Below, in pieces: positions 1 through 7,242 of a stretch of DNA of 10,000 nucleotides. The notes beneath the pieces were generated by a model. That model did no database searches, was not told where the DNA came from, and saw nothing but the letters and a program-made list of their open reading frames with translations. A program made the translations under genes and the position numbers. Source of the stretch: Glandiceps talaboti (taxonomy: Eukaryota; Hemichordata; Enteropneusta; Spengelidae); NCBI RefSeq assembly GCF_964340395.1, contig NC_135565.1:20334709-20344708 (forward strand), read 5' to 3'. Positions within the stretch are counted from its first letter, which is position 1, and each line of letters begins with the position of its first letter.

Positions 1-641
1 ACTCAGTACACAGATTTTGGGTTTGTCCTGCGTTGCAATTTATAAAAAAAATAATGATAACTGAGATGAACCAATGTAAGTTGCAGTTTCTTTGTAAATA
101 AGAAGTCAACTTTTATAAACTTTTAAGGGTGGGGGAGTCTGGCAGTGTGTTGTCTTGTTAATTCGTGTAGCCATTTTCAAAAGAAGTTTCTCCTACGGAC
201 GCCTCAAAGTAGGAAAGGTGAGTGCTAAAACTTTGGTGATGGATACCAACCATACAGCACTACAAGAAACATTTAAATCATGCAAAATCCAAAATTCCAA
301 AAAGTTTCATCATAGTAAACAAAGTCATATGACCCCCTAGCAGTGACACTAAGTACAAATGCTGTGTCAGGTAGCAAGAATCAACCAGCTATGAAATTTC
401 TTCTTTTTGATAGATTCAGACAACTTACACTTTTGAGTTATATTTGTTTACAGTAAAGTCGGCTTCAATATATCATGTAAAACTATATTTGCAGACTTTT
501 GCCTTTGTTTACTAAAAGGTACCTTTCTGAAAAATCGTTGACTGCATTTTTCAAAACCTTATCTACAGATTCAGAAAGTTTTGCTACAATATCAATTCCA
601 ACTGTATACATGTACCTTGGACCCTTTCATGACACATGATT
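1..641. other. Unique AT-rich non-coding DNA
   Basis: No repeat, RNA gene or protein-like frame is recognisable here. An open frame at 155-340 on the plus strand (61 codons) has no family resemblance that I can see. The only local signal is a consensus-like splice donor, AAAG|GTGAGT, with the intron starting at 218, but no coding potential supports an exon to its left. Only six CpG occur in the first kilobase, far fewer than base composition predicts, so the DNA looks methylated in the germ line. It is best read as intron or intergenic sequence. Confidence 0.6.
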
Positions 642-747
642 TGATTGGCTAAAATGTGGTGAGTCATCAGATTTTAACCAATCATATAACAACTAGTAAA
701 TTCAAATCAGCCAATGAGGATATCTGGTAGAATTAGTCAGCCAATCA
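642..747. repeat. Cluster of short inverted repeats built on CCAAT/ATTGG
   Basis: TGATTGGCTAAAAT at 642-655 is matched in inverse by ATTTTAACCAATCA at 671-684 (13 of 14 paired). TGATTGGCT at 642-650 is also the exact reverse complement of AGCCAATCA at 739-747. A further CCAAT lies at 711-715, and TCAGCCAAT occurs twice in direct orientation. This makes four CCAAT boxes in about 105 bp. The array could be a degraded small inverted-repeat element or an NF-Y-type binding cluster. No target duplication is obvious, so the mobile-element reading is weak. Confidence 0.45.
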
Positions 748-1980
748 TATTTTTTATATTACTAGTACTATATACAAGCATGTACATGCCTTCAAACAAG
801 TAAACAAATGAACAAAGTTAAAGGTAAACAAACATCTTAGAAGTCAAAGTCTTTAAATATTTGTGTCAATGTTTTTGGTAACTTTAAAAATCATTTTATC
901 AGAACTTTGAAGAGACTTGTGTTGTTTAGTGAACAATGGAGAAAAGCATTATACAAACAAACAGTCCATTGAATTTAGAACATATCCAATCAGTATAATG
1001 AAAAGTAAACTGTGAGACAGATACTGTCATTGGTTAATCATACCTGAACATTCACTAGGATCAATTTCCTAGCCAATAAATGATGCTGATTTAAGATTGA
1101 AATTTCAGAATGCTAGGTTGTTGTGTCAGCACTGTCTGAATATGACATTTTTGAGAATTTATTTAAGATTTTTAAGATGTCATTTCTTGCTAGAAATTAG
1201 CAATACTAGTATTTCAAAGAAAACCTGTTGTTTGCAATTTACATATCAAGTGTCATGTGATACTTACATCCAATCACAAGTATCATAAGAATCATGTGAT
1301 TAAACATGCTATGACATCATTAATCTCCATGGCAAATAGATAGTATGTAAGACTGTTTATAGGGATTTTCTACACTTGATATAATCTGAATTTGGTGTTT
1401 TTGCAAGAAATGGAAAACGTTTACTTTCAGTCATCAAAGATAAAGTATTTGTCCAAAAAAAATTAAGTATTTTTTGAGGGAATTTCTCACACAAAAAAAA
1501 ATTTCTATGATTTTGCTAAGGTTGGGAACCTTGGTACGAGAAAGTGGACAATTTTGTCAAACTGGTATAATTCCAGTAAATCATAATTTTGAACCATCGT
1601 GAAGTTACTGGGGATTTCATATAAATGTCACCTGCTTACAACCCTTGAAACATAGGATTTTGCTATTTTGCACAGTGGGAAATGTTTGTAACCATGGCAA
1701 TTACTTTTATTATGACAATTGATAACATATCCAGTAATCATGTGGATATCAGAAATTATATCAATGTATGAGATATTTCAAATTACAACAACACCTTCTG
1801 GAAAATGTATTCATGTCATAAGATTTTCATTAAAAAGACAAAAGAATCCATGACAAACATTGTTACTGACCTGTTTAAGAAACGATTTCTTTATTTAAAT
1901 CAGTATTAGTACATCTGTTATTCTCGTTGGTTGTATTTTGTTTAGTATTGCATATGCTAATTCAACAATTTGCTTATTAG
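748..1980. other. Unique CpG-poor non-coding DNA
   Basis: No gene is recognisable. Additional CCAAT boxes occur at 986-990, 1029-1033 (inverse), 1073-1077 and 1270-1274. A short perfect hairpin, AAGGTT-GGG-AACCTT, lies near 1519-1533. An open frame at 1097-1288 (63 codons) is cysteine- and leucine-rich low-complexity translation without a recognisable domain. Five CpG are present between 1001 and 2000. Short A-runs near 1456 and 1493 are the only simple sequence. Confidence 0.55.
1253..1299. promoter_or_regulatory. Paired TCATGTGA E-box-like sites around an inverted repeat
   Basis: TCATGTGA occurs at 1253-1260 and 1292-1299. Between them TGATACTT (1258-1265) and AAGTATCA (1278-1285) form an exact 8-bp inverted repeat enclosing a CCAAT box at 1270-1274. 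TCATGTGA is the E-box form favoured by MITF/TFE-type bHLH-zip factors in animals. Two further copies are at 4941-4948 and, inverted, 6072-6079. Binding is inference; only the spacing and symmetry are seen. Confidence 0.25.
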
Positions 1981-2292
1981 TTTCATACATACATGTACTT
2001 GCAAAGTAAGTAATTTGCATATCAGTGACATACATAAATGTATATGCAAATAATTGTCTGATTTGTAGGTATATGATTGTAGGTATATGTATACATGAAA
2101 CTGATATGCAAATTATTTATTTTGCATGTACATATATGTATGAAACTATATCAGTTTCTTTCATACATATATGTACATGCAAAATAAATAATTTGCATAT
2201 CAGTTTCATGTATACATATACCTACAAATCATGTCATTTGCATCTCAAGTTCTTACATATATGTATAGCAAATGAGGTAATTTGCATATCAG
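1981..2292. repeat. Rearranged 45-bp minisatellite with octamer motif in each unit
   Basis: Plus-oriented units lie at 1981-2025 (45 bp), 2159-2203 (45), 2204-2249 (46) and 2250-2292 (43). Minus-oriented units lie at 2101-2145 and, less regularly, about 2044-2100. A typical unit starts TTTCATACATA and ends ATTTGCATATCAG. Six exact octamers (ATTTGCAT or its complement ATGCAAAT) are at 2013-2020, 2044-2051, 2106-2113, 2191-2198, 2236-2243 and 2280-2287. The left arm also has a 14-bp tandem duplication (2063-2076 and 2077-2090). An open frame at 2025-2321 crosses the array only because the period is near a multiple of three, and I do not consider it a gene. Confidence 0.85.
2077..2227. repeat. 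Perfect palindrome with 69-bp arms and 13-nt spacer
   Basis: The left arm 2077-2145 is the exact reverse complement of 2159-2227 with no mismatch, and 2146-2158 separates them. Symmetry continues imperfectly outward to about 2044 and 2243 once the 14-bp duplication in the left arm is allowed for. It arises where 45-bp minisatellite units meet head to head. Perfect arms imply a recent inversion-type duplication or gene conversion between arms. If transcribed, the RNA would fold into a hairpin of about 69 uninterrupted base pairs, longer than an ordinary animal pre-miRNA stem. Confidence 0.95.
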
Positions 2293-3012
2293 TTTCTTGT
2301 AAAGAATACACAATTAGTTAGTGGGTTATGGTTTTTTAGTTTTCAGCGGCCACGAAACTGGTCCAGTGTAAATGTACATTTCTACAAGTTCACATCGTTT
2401 ATTAGTACATGGAGTGTGATTGGGGTGCAGGGTAGGGAAGAAAATTTAAAGAAAAATTTGTCTGTTTACAAACAACAAGTACTCTATGTTTCTTTTTATT
2501 TCTTCGGTTACCAAACGTTACAAAAATGATTGCTAATCAATCCTTGGCTTTCTCTCAGGAGTACTTTTGCTGGCCAACATATCTTTTGAGAAAGTTGACT
2601 CTAAAAGTATTAAATTATGAAGTATATTGTAATAACTGACGAAGAACTTGAACACAGGTGATAGACTAAAAAAGTCAACGTTCCTTGTTCAAGTTTAAAT
2701 TATGTAGTCAAGTTATAGATTATTTGGTAATGAATGAGTTCTTACTATAATTTCATTTGATATGCGGATCAGATTGTTCTGCAATGTTAGCTTGTTTAGA
2801 TGATACTAAATCTGAATATAACATCATAATATCACTCAAAACTAATCAAGAAATATGAGAAATTATCAAGAAATAAATCATATGTATCAAATTTTAATTA
2901 CATCTTATCTTTGATTCTAAAAGCTGCACCAGCTGTAACTGAAACTATTGAAAGTGTTTTTGTGAGATATAATGATATACTCTTGTCTATAGTACTGCAT
3001 CACCTGTCAGGC
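2293..3012. other. Unique non-coding DNA with one good splice acceptor
   Basis: No gene is recognised. A strong-looking 3' splice site is present: a TGCTAAT branch-point-like sequence at 2531-2537, then a pyrimidine-rich stretch ending TTTCTCTCAG at 2558. Of the three frames after it, one runs 26 codons to a stop, one 19 codons and one 10. None resembles a family I know. Without an upstream donor or conservation data, the acceptor stays a candidate. CpG remains sparse. Confidence 0.4.
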
Positions 3013-3396
3013 CAGGGCTTAAAATTAACTTTTGTCTTTGGAAGTCCTAGTGGGCTAGCAGTTTGAGAAATTGGTAGCCCAAGTATTGTGACCTGTGGTC
3101 CCATATTCCTGAACTGAGAACAGATTTCCTCTAGTGGAAATATGTGTTATTAAAATACTTCCATGTCCATAAATCTTCCATCCTAATCACATAATCAGTG
3201 GTAGTATCAGTATACCAGCTGCAAACTATGGTAGCCCCATGACAAGAATTGGTAGTCTGTGGGCATGGGACTATGGTAGCCCCATGACAAGAATTGGTAG
3301 TCTGTGGACATGGGACTACCAGCTGCAAATTATGGTAGCCCCATGACAAGAATTGGTAGTCTGGGGGCATGGGAGTACTGTTAATCTTGAACCCTG
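3013..3396. mobile_element. Non-autonomous hAT-like element (MITE) with imperfect 17-bp terminal repeats
   Basis: The left end CAGGGCTTAAAATTAAC (3013-3029) is the inverse of the right end GTTAATCTTGAACCCTG (3380-3396), with 14 of 17 positions paired. The termini begin CAGGG, as in many hAT elements. Internally the motif GGTAGCCC / GGGCTA recurs near both ends, a subterminal-repeat arrangement typical of hAT transposase binding. There is no transposase frame in the 384 bp, so it would have moved in trans. I could not identify a clean 5- or 8-bp target duplication (flanks TGTCAGGC and TCTGAGTG), which together with the mismatched ends suggests an old copy. Family assignment is inference. Confidence 0.65.
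3225..3373. repeat. 45-bp tandem repeat inside the MITE (three units)
   Basis: Units at 3225-3269, 3270-3314 and 3329-3373 are nearly identical. Each holds a GGTAGCCCCATGACAAG block and a TTGGTAGTCTG block. Units 2 and 3 are separated by 14 bp, and the stretch CCAGCTGCAAA also stands before units 1 and 3, giving a higher-order 104-bp spacing. The minus-strand open frame at 3131-3439 (102 codons), with its repeated 15-residue translation, is a by-product of the 45-bp period and not a gene. Confidence 0.9.
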
Positions 3397-4100
3397 TCTG
3401 AGTGTCAGTAAATACAGCTGTACAGATAATATTGTACAATAAACCTACTCAAAGTTAGTGTGTTCGCACCCAAAAATCAGCGCCCCCAATGCAATCATGA
3501 TTTCAATCTACTTCTGGATACAACCAACCCCTAACTAACATATACACTGTCTAATTATTGGTATTAATACTTTTCAGTAAATAATTGGTTATCAAAATAA
3601 TACTATTCCAGTTACAGCTAGTGCAGCTTCAAAATTTTATTAATCATGTTTTATGATCATGTTTGATTTCAACGACAGCTTAGATTTAAATTCATGTAAA
3701 ATATATCATAATTATATCATAACTTGAATTATGGAAATTTTCAAATAATGTACAAATTTAAAATTAAGGTTTGCGAACTCACCTCATTTCAATTTTACTG
3801 TAAAACCTAGTAAATTGACAGTTTACACATAGTGATAATATTATATATACTGATCTACAATGTCTATTTTATTATAACTATTATTTAAATAGTTTGAAAT
3901 GTTATAATATTGTTATTATAATATATTGATAGAAGATTCTTTTGTTTTTTTTATAAGGTAGTTATATTGTTTGAATTGTCAATTTTTTAGTTGTGAAGTA
4001 TCACATTAGTTTATTTGATGTTTTGTTGCATATTTTGGTAAGCAGTTATTTTTGATAGTCTGAATGATCCAGTTTTTGTTTCCACTTATGTGTATGTAAT
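3397..4100. other. AT-rich non-coding DNA
   Basis: No gene is seen. The segment 3606-3627 and the nearby AT-rich 3702-3720 resemble a second locus at 9713-9793. The part from about 3836 to 3960 is extremely AT-rich, with overlapping dyads of ATTATAA / TTATAAT type. CpG is very rare: I count four between 3001 and 4000. Confidence 0.5.
3606..3720 (+). repeat. Possible dispersed repeat, copy 1
   Basis: A 22-bp stretch at 3606-3627 (starting TTCCAGTTACAG, ending AGTGCAGC) matches 9713-9734 at 19 of 22 positions. A second 19-bp block, TATATCATAATTATATCAT, at 3702-3720 matches 9775-9793 at 18 of 19. The blocks keep their order but are 74 bp apart here and 40 bp apart at the other locus. The second block is AT-rich and could match by chance, so a shared repeat family is only suggested. 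Confidence 0.3.
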
Positions 4101-4378
4101 CAGGGGTGAACAAATCATTTTGTGAACTGGTGGTCCCCAGACCAGTGCCTTAAAAAATCCAGTGGTCCTGCTGAAAGAATTAGTGGTCCAAGGTCCCACT
4201 AATGTGAAACATTAAATCTTACCTATGAATCTGTATCTTCAGATGACTTTTTAACATACTTATTAACAGTAAGGTACTGGTCTGATGGACCAGATAAGGT
4301 AAAATTTGTGTGGTCCGCCCAAAAAAATCACTAGTCCCGGTCTCCCAGACCCAGGACCAGTGGATTTGTTCACCCCTG
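4101..4378. mobile_element. Non-autonomous hAT-like MITE with perfect 16-bp terminal repeats
   Basis: CAGGGGTGAACAAATC (4101-4116) is exactly inverted at 4363-4378 (GATTTGTTCACCCCTG). The element is flanked by the direct repeat GTAAT (4096-4100 and 4379-4383), a 5-bp target duplication. Subterminal motifs of the form AGTGGTCC / GGACCAGT and CCCAGACC recur several times near both ends, matching the GGTAGCCC design of the element at 3013. Its 278 bp contain no transposase frame. CAGGG-type ends favour hAT. The usual hAT duplication is 8 bp, but a 5-bp group exists as far as I recall, so superfamily placement is moderate while element status is strong. Confidence 0.85.
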
Positions 4379-4383
4379 GTAAT

Positions 4384-4703
4384 ATACGCCAACAAAATGG
4401 ACTGGTTTTAGATGCCATCCAGATGTTGGTAGACTAGAGTGGAGCTGTGACTGTATCTTTCAGACTATCACTTTTGCCTGCTGGTAGATGTAATGTTAAT
4501 GTAGAAAGTAAAAGGCAGAATCATGCAAGTTTGTAATTTCAAATCTTCTGTGCTTTCATTAATGCTGCCAAATGAAGTCAAAGTTAAAGTTAGAGAAAAC
4601 TCCACCTTGTGCTATTGTGGAATTGACACAATTTTCCATATCAGAACTCATATCATGTATAATTTATTACGTTGTAAAGCTGAGCAGACCTTTTCAAAGG
4701 AAG
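4384..4703. other. Unique non-coding DNA
   Basis: Overlapping open frames at 4523-4729 (68 codons) and 4572-4754 (60 codons) run in different frames of the same strand, and neither looks like a protein family I know. No repeats or RNA signatures are visible. Confidence 0.5.
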
Positions 4704-4899
4704 AGCGCCCTCTACCAAGTAATTTTTAATAGGTGGCTAGAATCATTGCAATGAGTAGATATTTATGTACTTTAGATACATGAGTTCACCAAAATGATAA
4801 ACATAATGATAATATTGTTTAATATGACATATACAAATGTTTTCAAGATAGACAGTGTCTCCACTATATAGATATTTCCTTTACATGGTAGAGGGCGCT
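4704..4899. repeat. Inverted AGCGCCCTCTAC ends, possible small element
   Basis: AGCGCCCTCTACCAAGT (4704-4720) and ACATGGTAGAGGGCGCT (4883-4899) are inverted repeats with 16 of 17 positions paired, enclosing 162 bp of AT-rich DNA. This may be a small transposable element with GC-rich ends in an AT-rich body. However, no target duplication adjoins the ends, and the right-end sequence GTTCATGT continues identically in a second copy at 4977-4995. Each end also contains TAGAGGGCGCT, matching the core of the CTCF consensus, so divergent binding sites are the alternative reading. Confidence 0.45.
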
Positions 4900-4995
4900 G
4901 TTCATGTCTAATGTATACAAGGTAGAAAGCATCTTTGTAGTCATGTGATAGTTTTGTAAGTGGTTAATACCACTGATAGAGGGCACTGTTCATGT
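4889..4995 (+). repeat. Duplicated 19-bp motif TAGAGGGC(G/A)CTGTTCATGT
   Basis: The motif occurs at 4889-4907 and again at 4977-4995, same strand, 88 bp apart, differing at one G/A position consistent with CpG loss. Between them lies a TCATGTGA at 4941-4948, and the inverted repeat AGTGGT-TAAT-ACCACT is at 4959-4974. The core conforms to YAGRKGGCRSY of the vertebrate CTCF motif, but the upstream half of that motif is not well matched at either copy. Confidence 0.5.
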
Positions 4996-5600
4996 AAATT
5001 AAACCATTGGGGCACTTTCATAGAAAGGTTGCATGTGTTATGTAGTGCTTAGTATATGTATTTGTTGCCATTTCTGTTTGAAGTTCAGTTGATATTCCTT
5101 TAGAAGTTTGATGTTTTAGAATGAAGTAGACCTAATAATTGTCAATTGCTCAGTAAGTGACCAGTGCTCAGCACACAGAATCAAGCCAATGTAATTACGT
5201 TTAATATTAGTAGTACGGGATATGAGGTAGTAGAACGTAAACACAAGTCGGATGTAAGTAACTTGTTAACGTCGTCAAACAAAAGTACAAGTAATGTTTA
5301 ATTTTAAAAACTTAGTTTTTATCTGACTTGTATTTATACTTCAGATCCTTATATTCTATACTACTAGTGTGAGTACTTGTGGATTTTAGTTTATTGTTTG
5401 CTTGGAAATTTTGACTTGAAACTTTATAAAAGAATTTTACAAAGCTGTTGTGTGTTAAAAGTAGTTGTAGATGACTGTGCTATGTCTCAGTAATTGTGTT
5501 TTGTGCAGGATGTTATTTTTATGGACAGGAAGTAGACAGCTAAAAAGCTAAGATAGGAGAATTGTTGTATGAAACAAAATCTTGCATTGTTCTGATATGA
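4996..5600. other. Unique non-coding DNA
   Basis: No gene or repeat is seen. The segment near 5241-5262 loosely resembles 6112-6124 (GATGTA with similar flanks). CpG begins to reappear around 5200-5280, including AACGTCGTC near 5269. Confidence 0.5.
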
Positions 5601-5604
5601 CAGG

Positions 5605-5657
5605 GCGCCCTCACACATTGTTCTCTCTCCTTTTTAGGAGTAGGTCGTTGAGGGCGC
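5605..5657. repeat. 9-bp inverted repeat GCGCCCTCA / TGAGGGCGC
   Basis: GCGCCCTCA at 5605-5613 and TGAGGGCGC at 5649-5657 are exact inverses with a 35-bp spacer. The left arm is shared with loci at 6706-6714 and, with one G lost, 6939-6945. The minus-strand open frame at 5540-5788 crosses this hairpin and has no recognisable domain. The arms may be ends of a tiny foldback element or a pair of protein-binding sites. Confidence 0.45.
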
Positions 5658-5788
5658 AGTAACGCAACATATCTTATAGTCAATATATGGTTGATGACAT
5701 AGCCTGTTTTACTGTATCCACTCAGACTAGATTTGGCTTGACTAATAAATGTTAATAACAAGTTCAAATTGGAGTTGATAGTGTACAC

Positions 5789-6265
5789 TGGCTCATGACA
5801 GTGACAGTGACTGGGATAACTCTTGTCAACATGTAATTGTTAATTGTTAGTCTAGCCATAACTTAGTTATTAAATGATTTGAATAATTCCAACAAAGCGA
5901 TATACCTTTTGAGGAAATTTCAGTATCAAAATTTGTGATAAAAATGTTCCCTTTCACAAAAAAATTGAACACAATATAAATGACAGACAACCAATAAACA
6001 ACTAGTTCTTAAAAGAAGCCTTGGAATCAATATACCAATATCTTTGCAAGTTCCTGATTGGTTCAGATAGGTCACATGATTTCCTAGGAGTGTAGACATG
6101 GATACACGTCAGATGTAGGTGACATTTCACAATTTGTTGTTAAACTGACATTAATTAGTAAAAATACAACATTTTTTATGGTAAGACATTTTACTATAAT
6201 TATGAATCAGTGTAGTATTTTTATTCCCTTTTAGATTGTGGTTATATAAAACTATTTTGATACTT
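5789..6265. other. Unique non-coding DNA
   Basis: No gene is seen. CCAAT boxes are at 5991-5995 and, inverse, 6057-6061. An inverse TCATGTGA lies at 6072-6079, so the CCAAT plus E-box pairing seen near 1270 recurs here. TGACGT occurs inverted at 6116-6121. Confidence 0.45.
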
Positions 6266-6312
6266 AATAAAGAATGAAATCAAAACAAGTTGTCATGTCG
6301 TGTTGATGTGTG
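6266..6312 (+). terminator. Candidate polyadenylation site
   Basis: AATAAA at 6266-6271 is followed after about 20 nt by a GU-rich stretch (TGTCATGTCGTGTTGATGTG, starting at 6291). The spacing is canonical for animal cleavage and polyadenylation, with cleavage expected near 6285-6292. Other AATAAA copies (for example 5743, 5993, 8026) lack so clear a GU-rich element. The site falls just before the CpG-normal region, which would suit the end of a plus-strand transcription unit. No upstream coding sequence confirms this. Confidence 0.3.
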
Positions 6313-7228
6313 AATTTATGATATGGTGTTAAGGTTGAGAGATAGGTATAAAAAAACACAACTGCCCATACGGTCACGCAGTGCACACTGTTTTAAGTTA
6401 ATATGCTTTTTGCAATGTTGCCATAGTGATATCATACTACATTCTTCAAAATGTAGTCAGCTTTTGAAAACCAATCGTTTTCAAACAAAGTAAGAGGGTG
6501 TAAGACGGGAAAAGGTGTAAAAGTTTAATGAAAAAAGTGATGGGCAACATCCAACCAAGCTAGACAATGTGTTTACCTGGACCATTCTTATATGCAGAGT
6601 TCTGACTGTGCAGTGAGTGTAGCATAACATTTGTCACAATAGCCATGGATCTAAGTTTCCAGACCAGAGTGCTATAAAAGGAGACATTTGCTTTACTGTG
6701 GTATGGCGCCCTCACAGTGAGATTGAGAGAGTACAGAATGTGTTTGACTGCGGGATGACAGGGTTGGTACACAATTTCATTGATTAGCACAAAACGACCT
6801 TCCATAAAGGACCATAAATGGAGTTTTAATGTATGTTGGCAATTATCGTTGCTGCATATCTAAAATGATAAAAATACACTCAAAAGTACTGTACAGACAC
6901 AGCTGACCTTTAACTTGTAAGGTACACCATGATGGGGAGCCCTCACACATCAGTCAACCCTTTTCACAGAGCAGGCCAGTGAAGGCAGACTGACACAATA
7001 GTCTAAACCACCACTTGCAATTGACTGAACTCAACCTGGTACAGTACTAGTAACAATTTGGTGATGCAATGTTTATTATAACTAAAAAAAATGTAAAGGA
7101 AATGCCCAATATGCATGAGTACTAACAATACCAGACTATTGTAATGTCATACAATTAATATTTGTAAACATTTTGGAGAATGCTTTGGTGCAGAAATTGA
7201 GGAATATTGGATTTTCATATGTTGAAAG
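6313..7228. other. Non-coding DNA with two GCCCTCACA motifs
   Basis: GCGCCCTCACA at 6706-6716 and GCCCTCACACA at 6939-6949 share their core with 5605-5615, on the same strand. After the third copy a two-tier hairpin is present: TCAGTC (6950-6955) pairs with GACTGA (6988-6993), and inside it TTCAC (6963-6967) pairs with GTGAA (6979-6983). The minus-strand open frame at 6560-6805 has no recognisable domain. No CpG occurs in 7001-7200. Confidence 0.45.
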
Positions 7229-7242
7229 TTGTGACGTCACAA
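7229..7242. promoter_or_regulatory. Palindromic CRE (TTGTGACGTCACAA)
   Basis: A 14-bp perfect palindrome centres on TGACGTCA (7232-7239), the full CRE bound by CREB/ATF bZIP dimers. Chance occurrence of the 8-mer in 10 kb of this composition is roughly 0.1. It marks the point where CpG frequency becomes normal. Function is inference. Confidence 0.5.

Noticed and set aside
155-340. Open frame of 61 codons on the plus strand
   Set aside because: No recognisable domain; length is unremarkable for AT-rich DNA. The nearby GTGAGT donor alone does not make it an exon.
2077-2227. microRNA precursor
   Set aside because: The stem is a perfect 69 bp, derived from a minisatellite, unlike conserved pre-miRNA hairpins with mismatched stems of 22-35 bp.
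2025-2321. Open frame of 98 codons on the plus strand
   Set aside because: It lies across the palindromic minisatellite and its translation repeats the 45-bp unit; the openness comes from the period.
3005-3404. 8-bp target duplication for the element at 3013-3396
   Set aside because: The adjoining octamers TGTCAGGC and TCTGAGTG agree at only four positions.
3131-3439. Minus-strand open frame of 102 codons with a repeated 15-residue translation
   Set aside because: It is the translation of the 45-bp array inside a MITE, with no start context, signal peptide or known repeat domain.
6560-6805. Minus-strand open frame of 81 codons sharing a VRAP-like stretch with the one at 5540-5788
   Set aside because: The shared residues derive from the GTGAGGGCGCC nucleotide motif common to both loci, not from protein homology.
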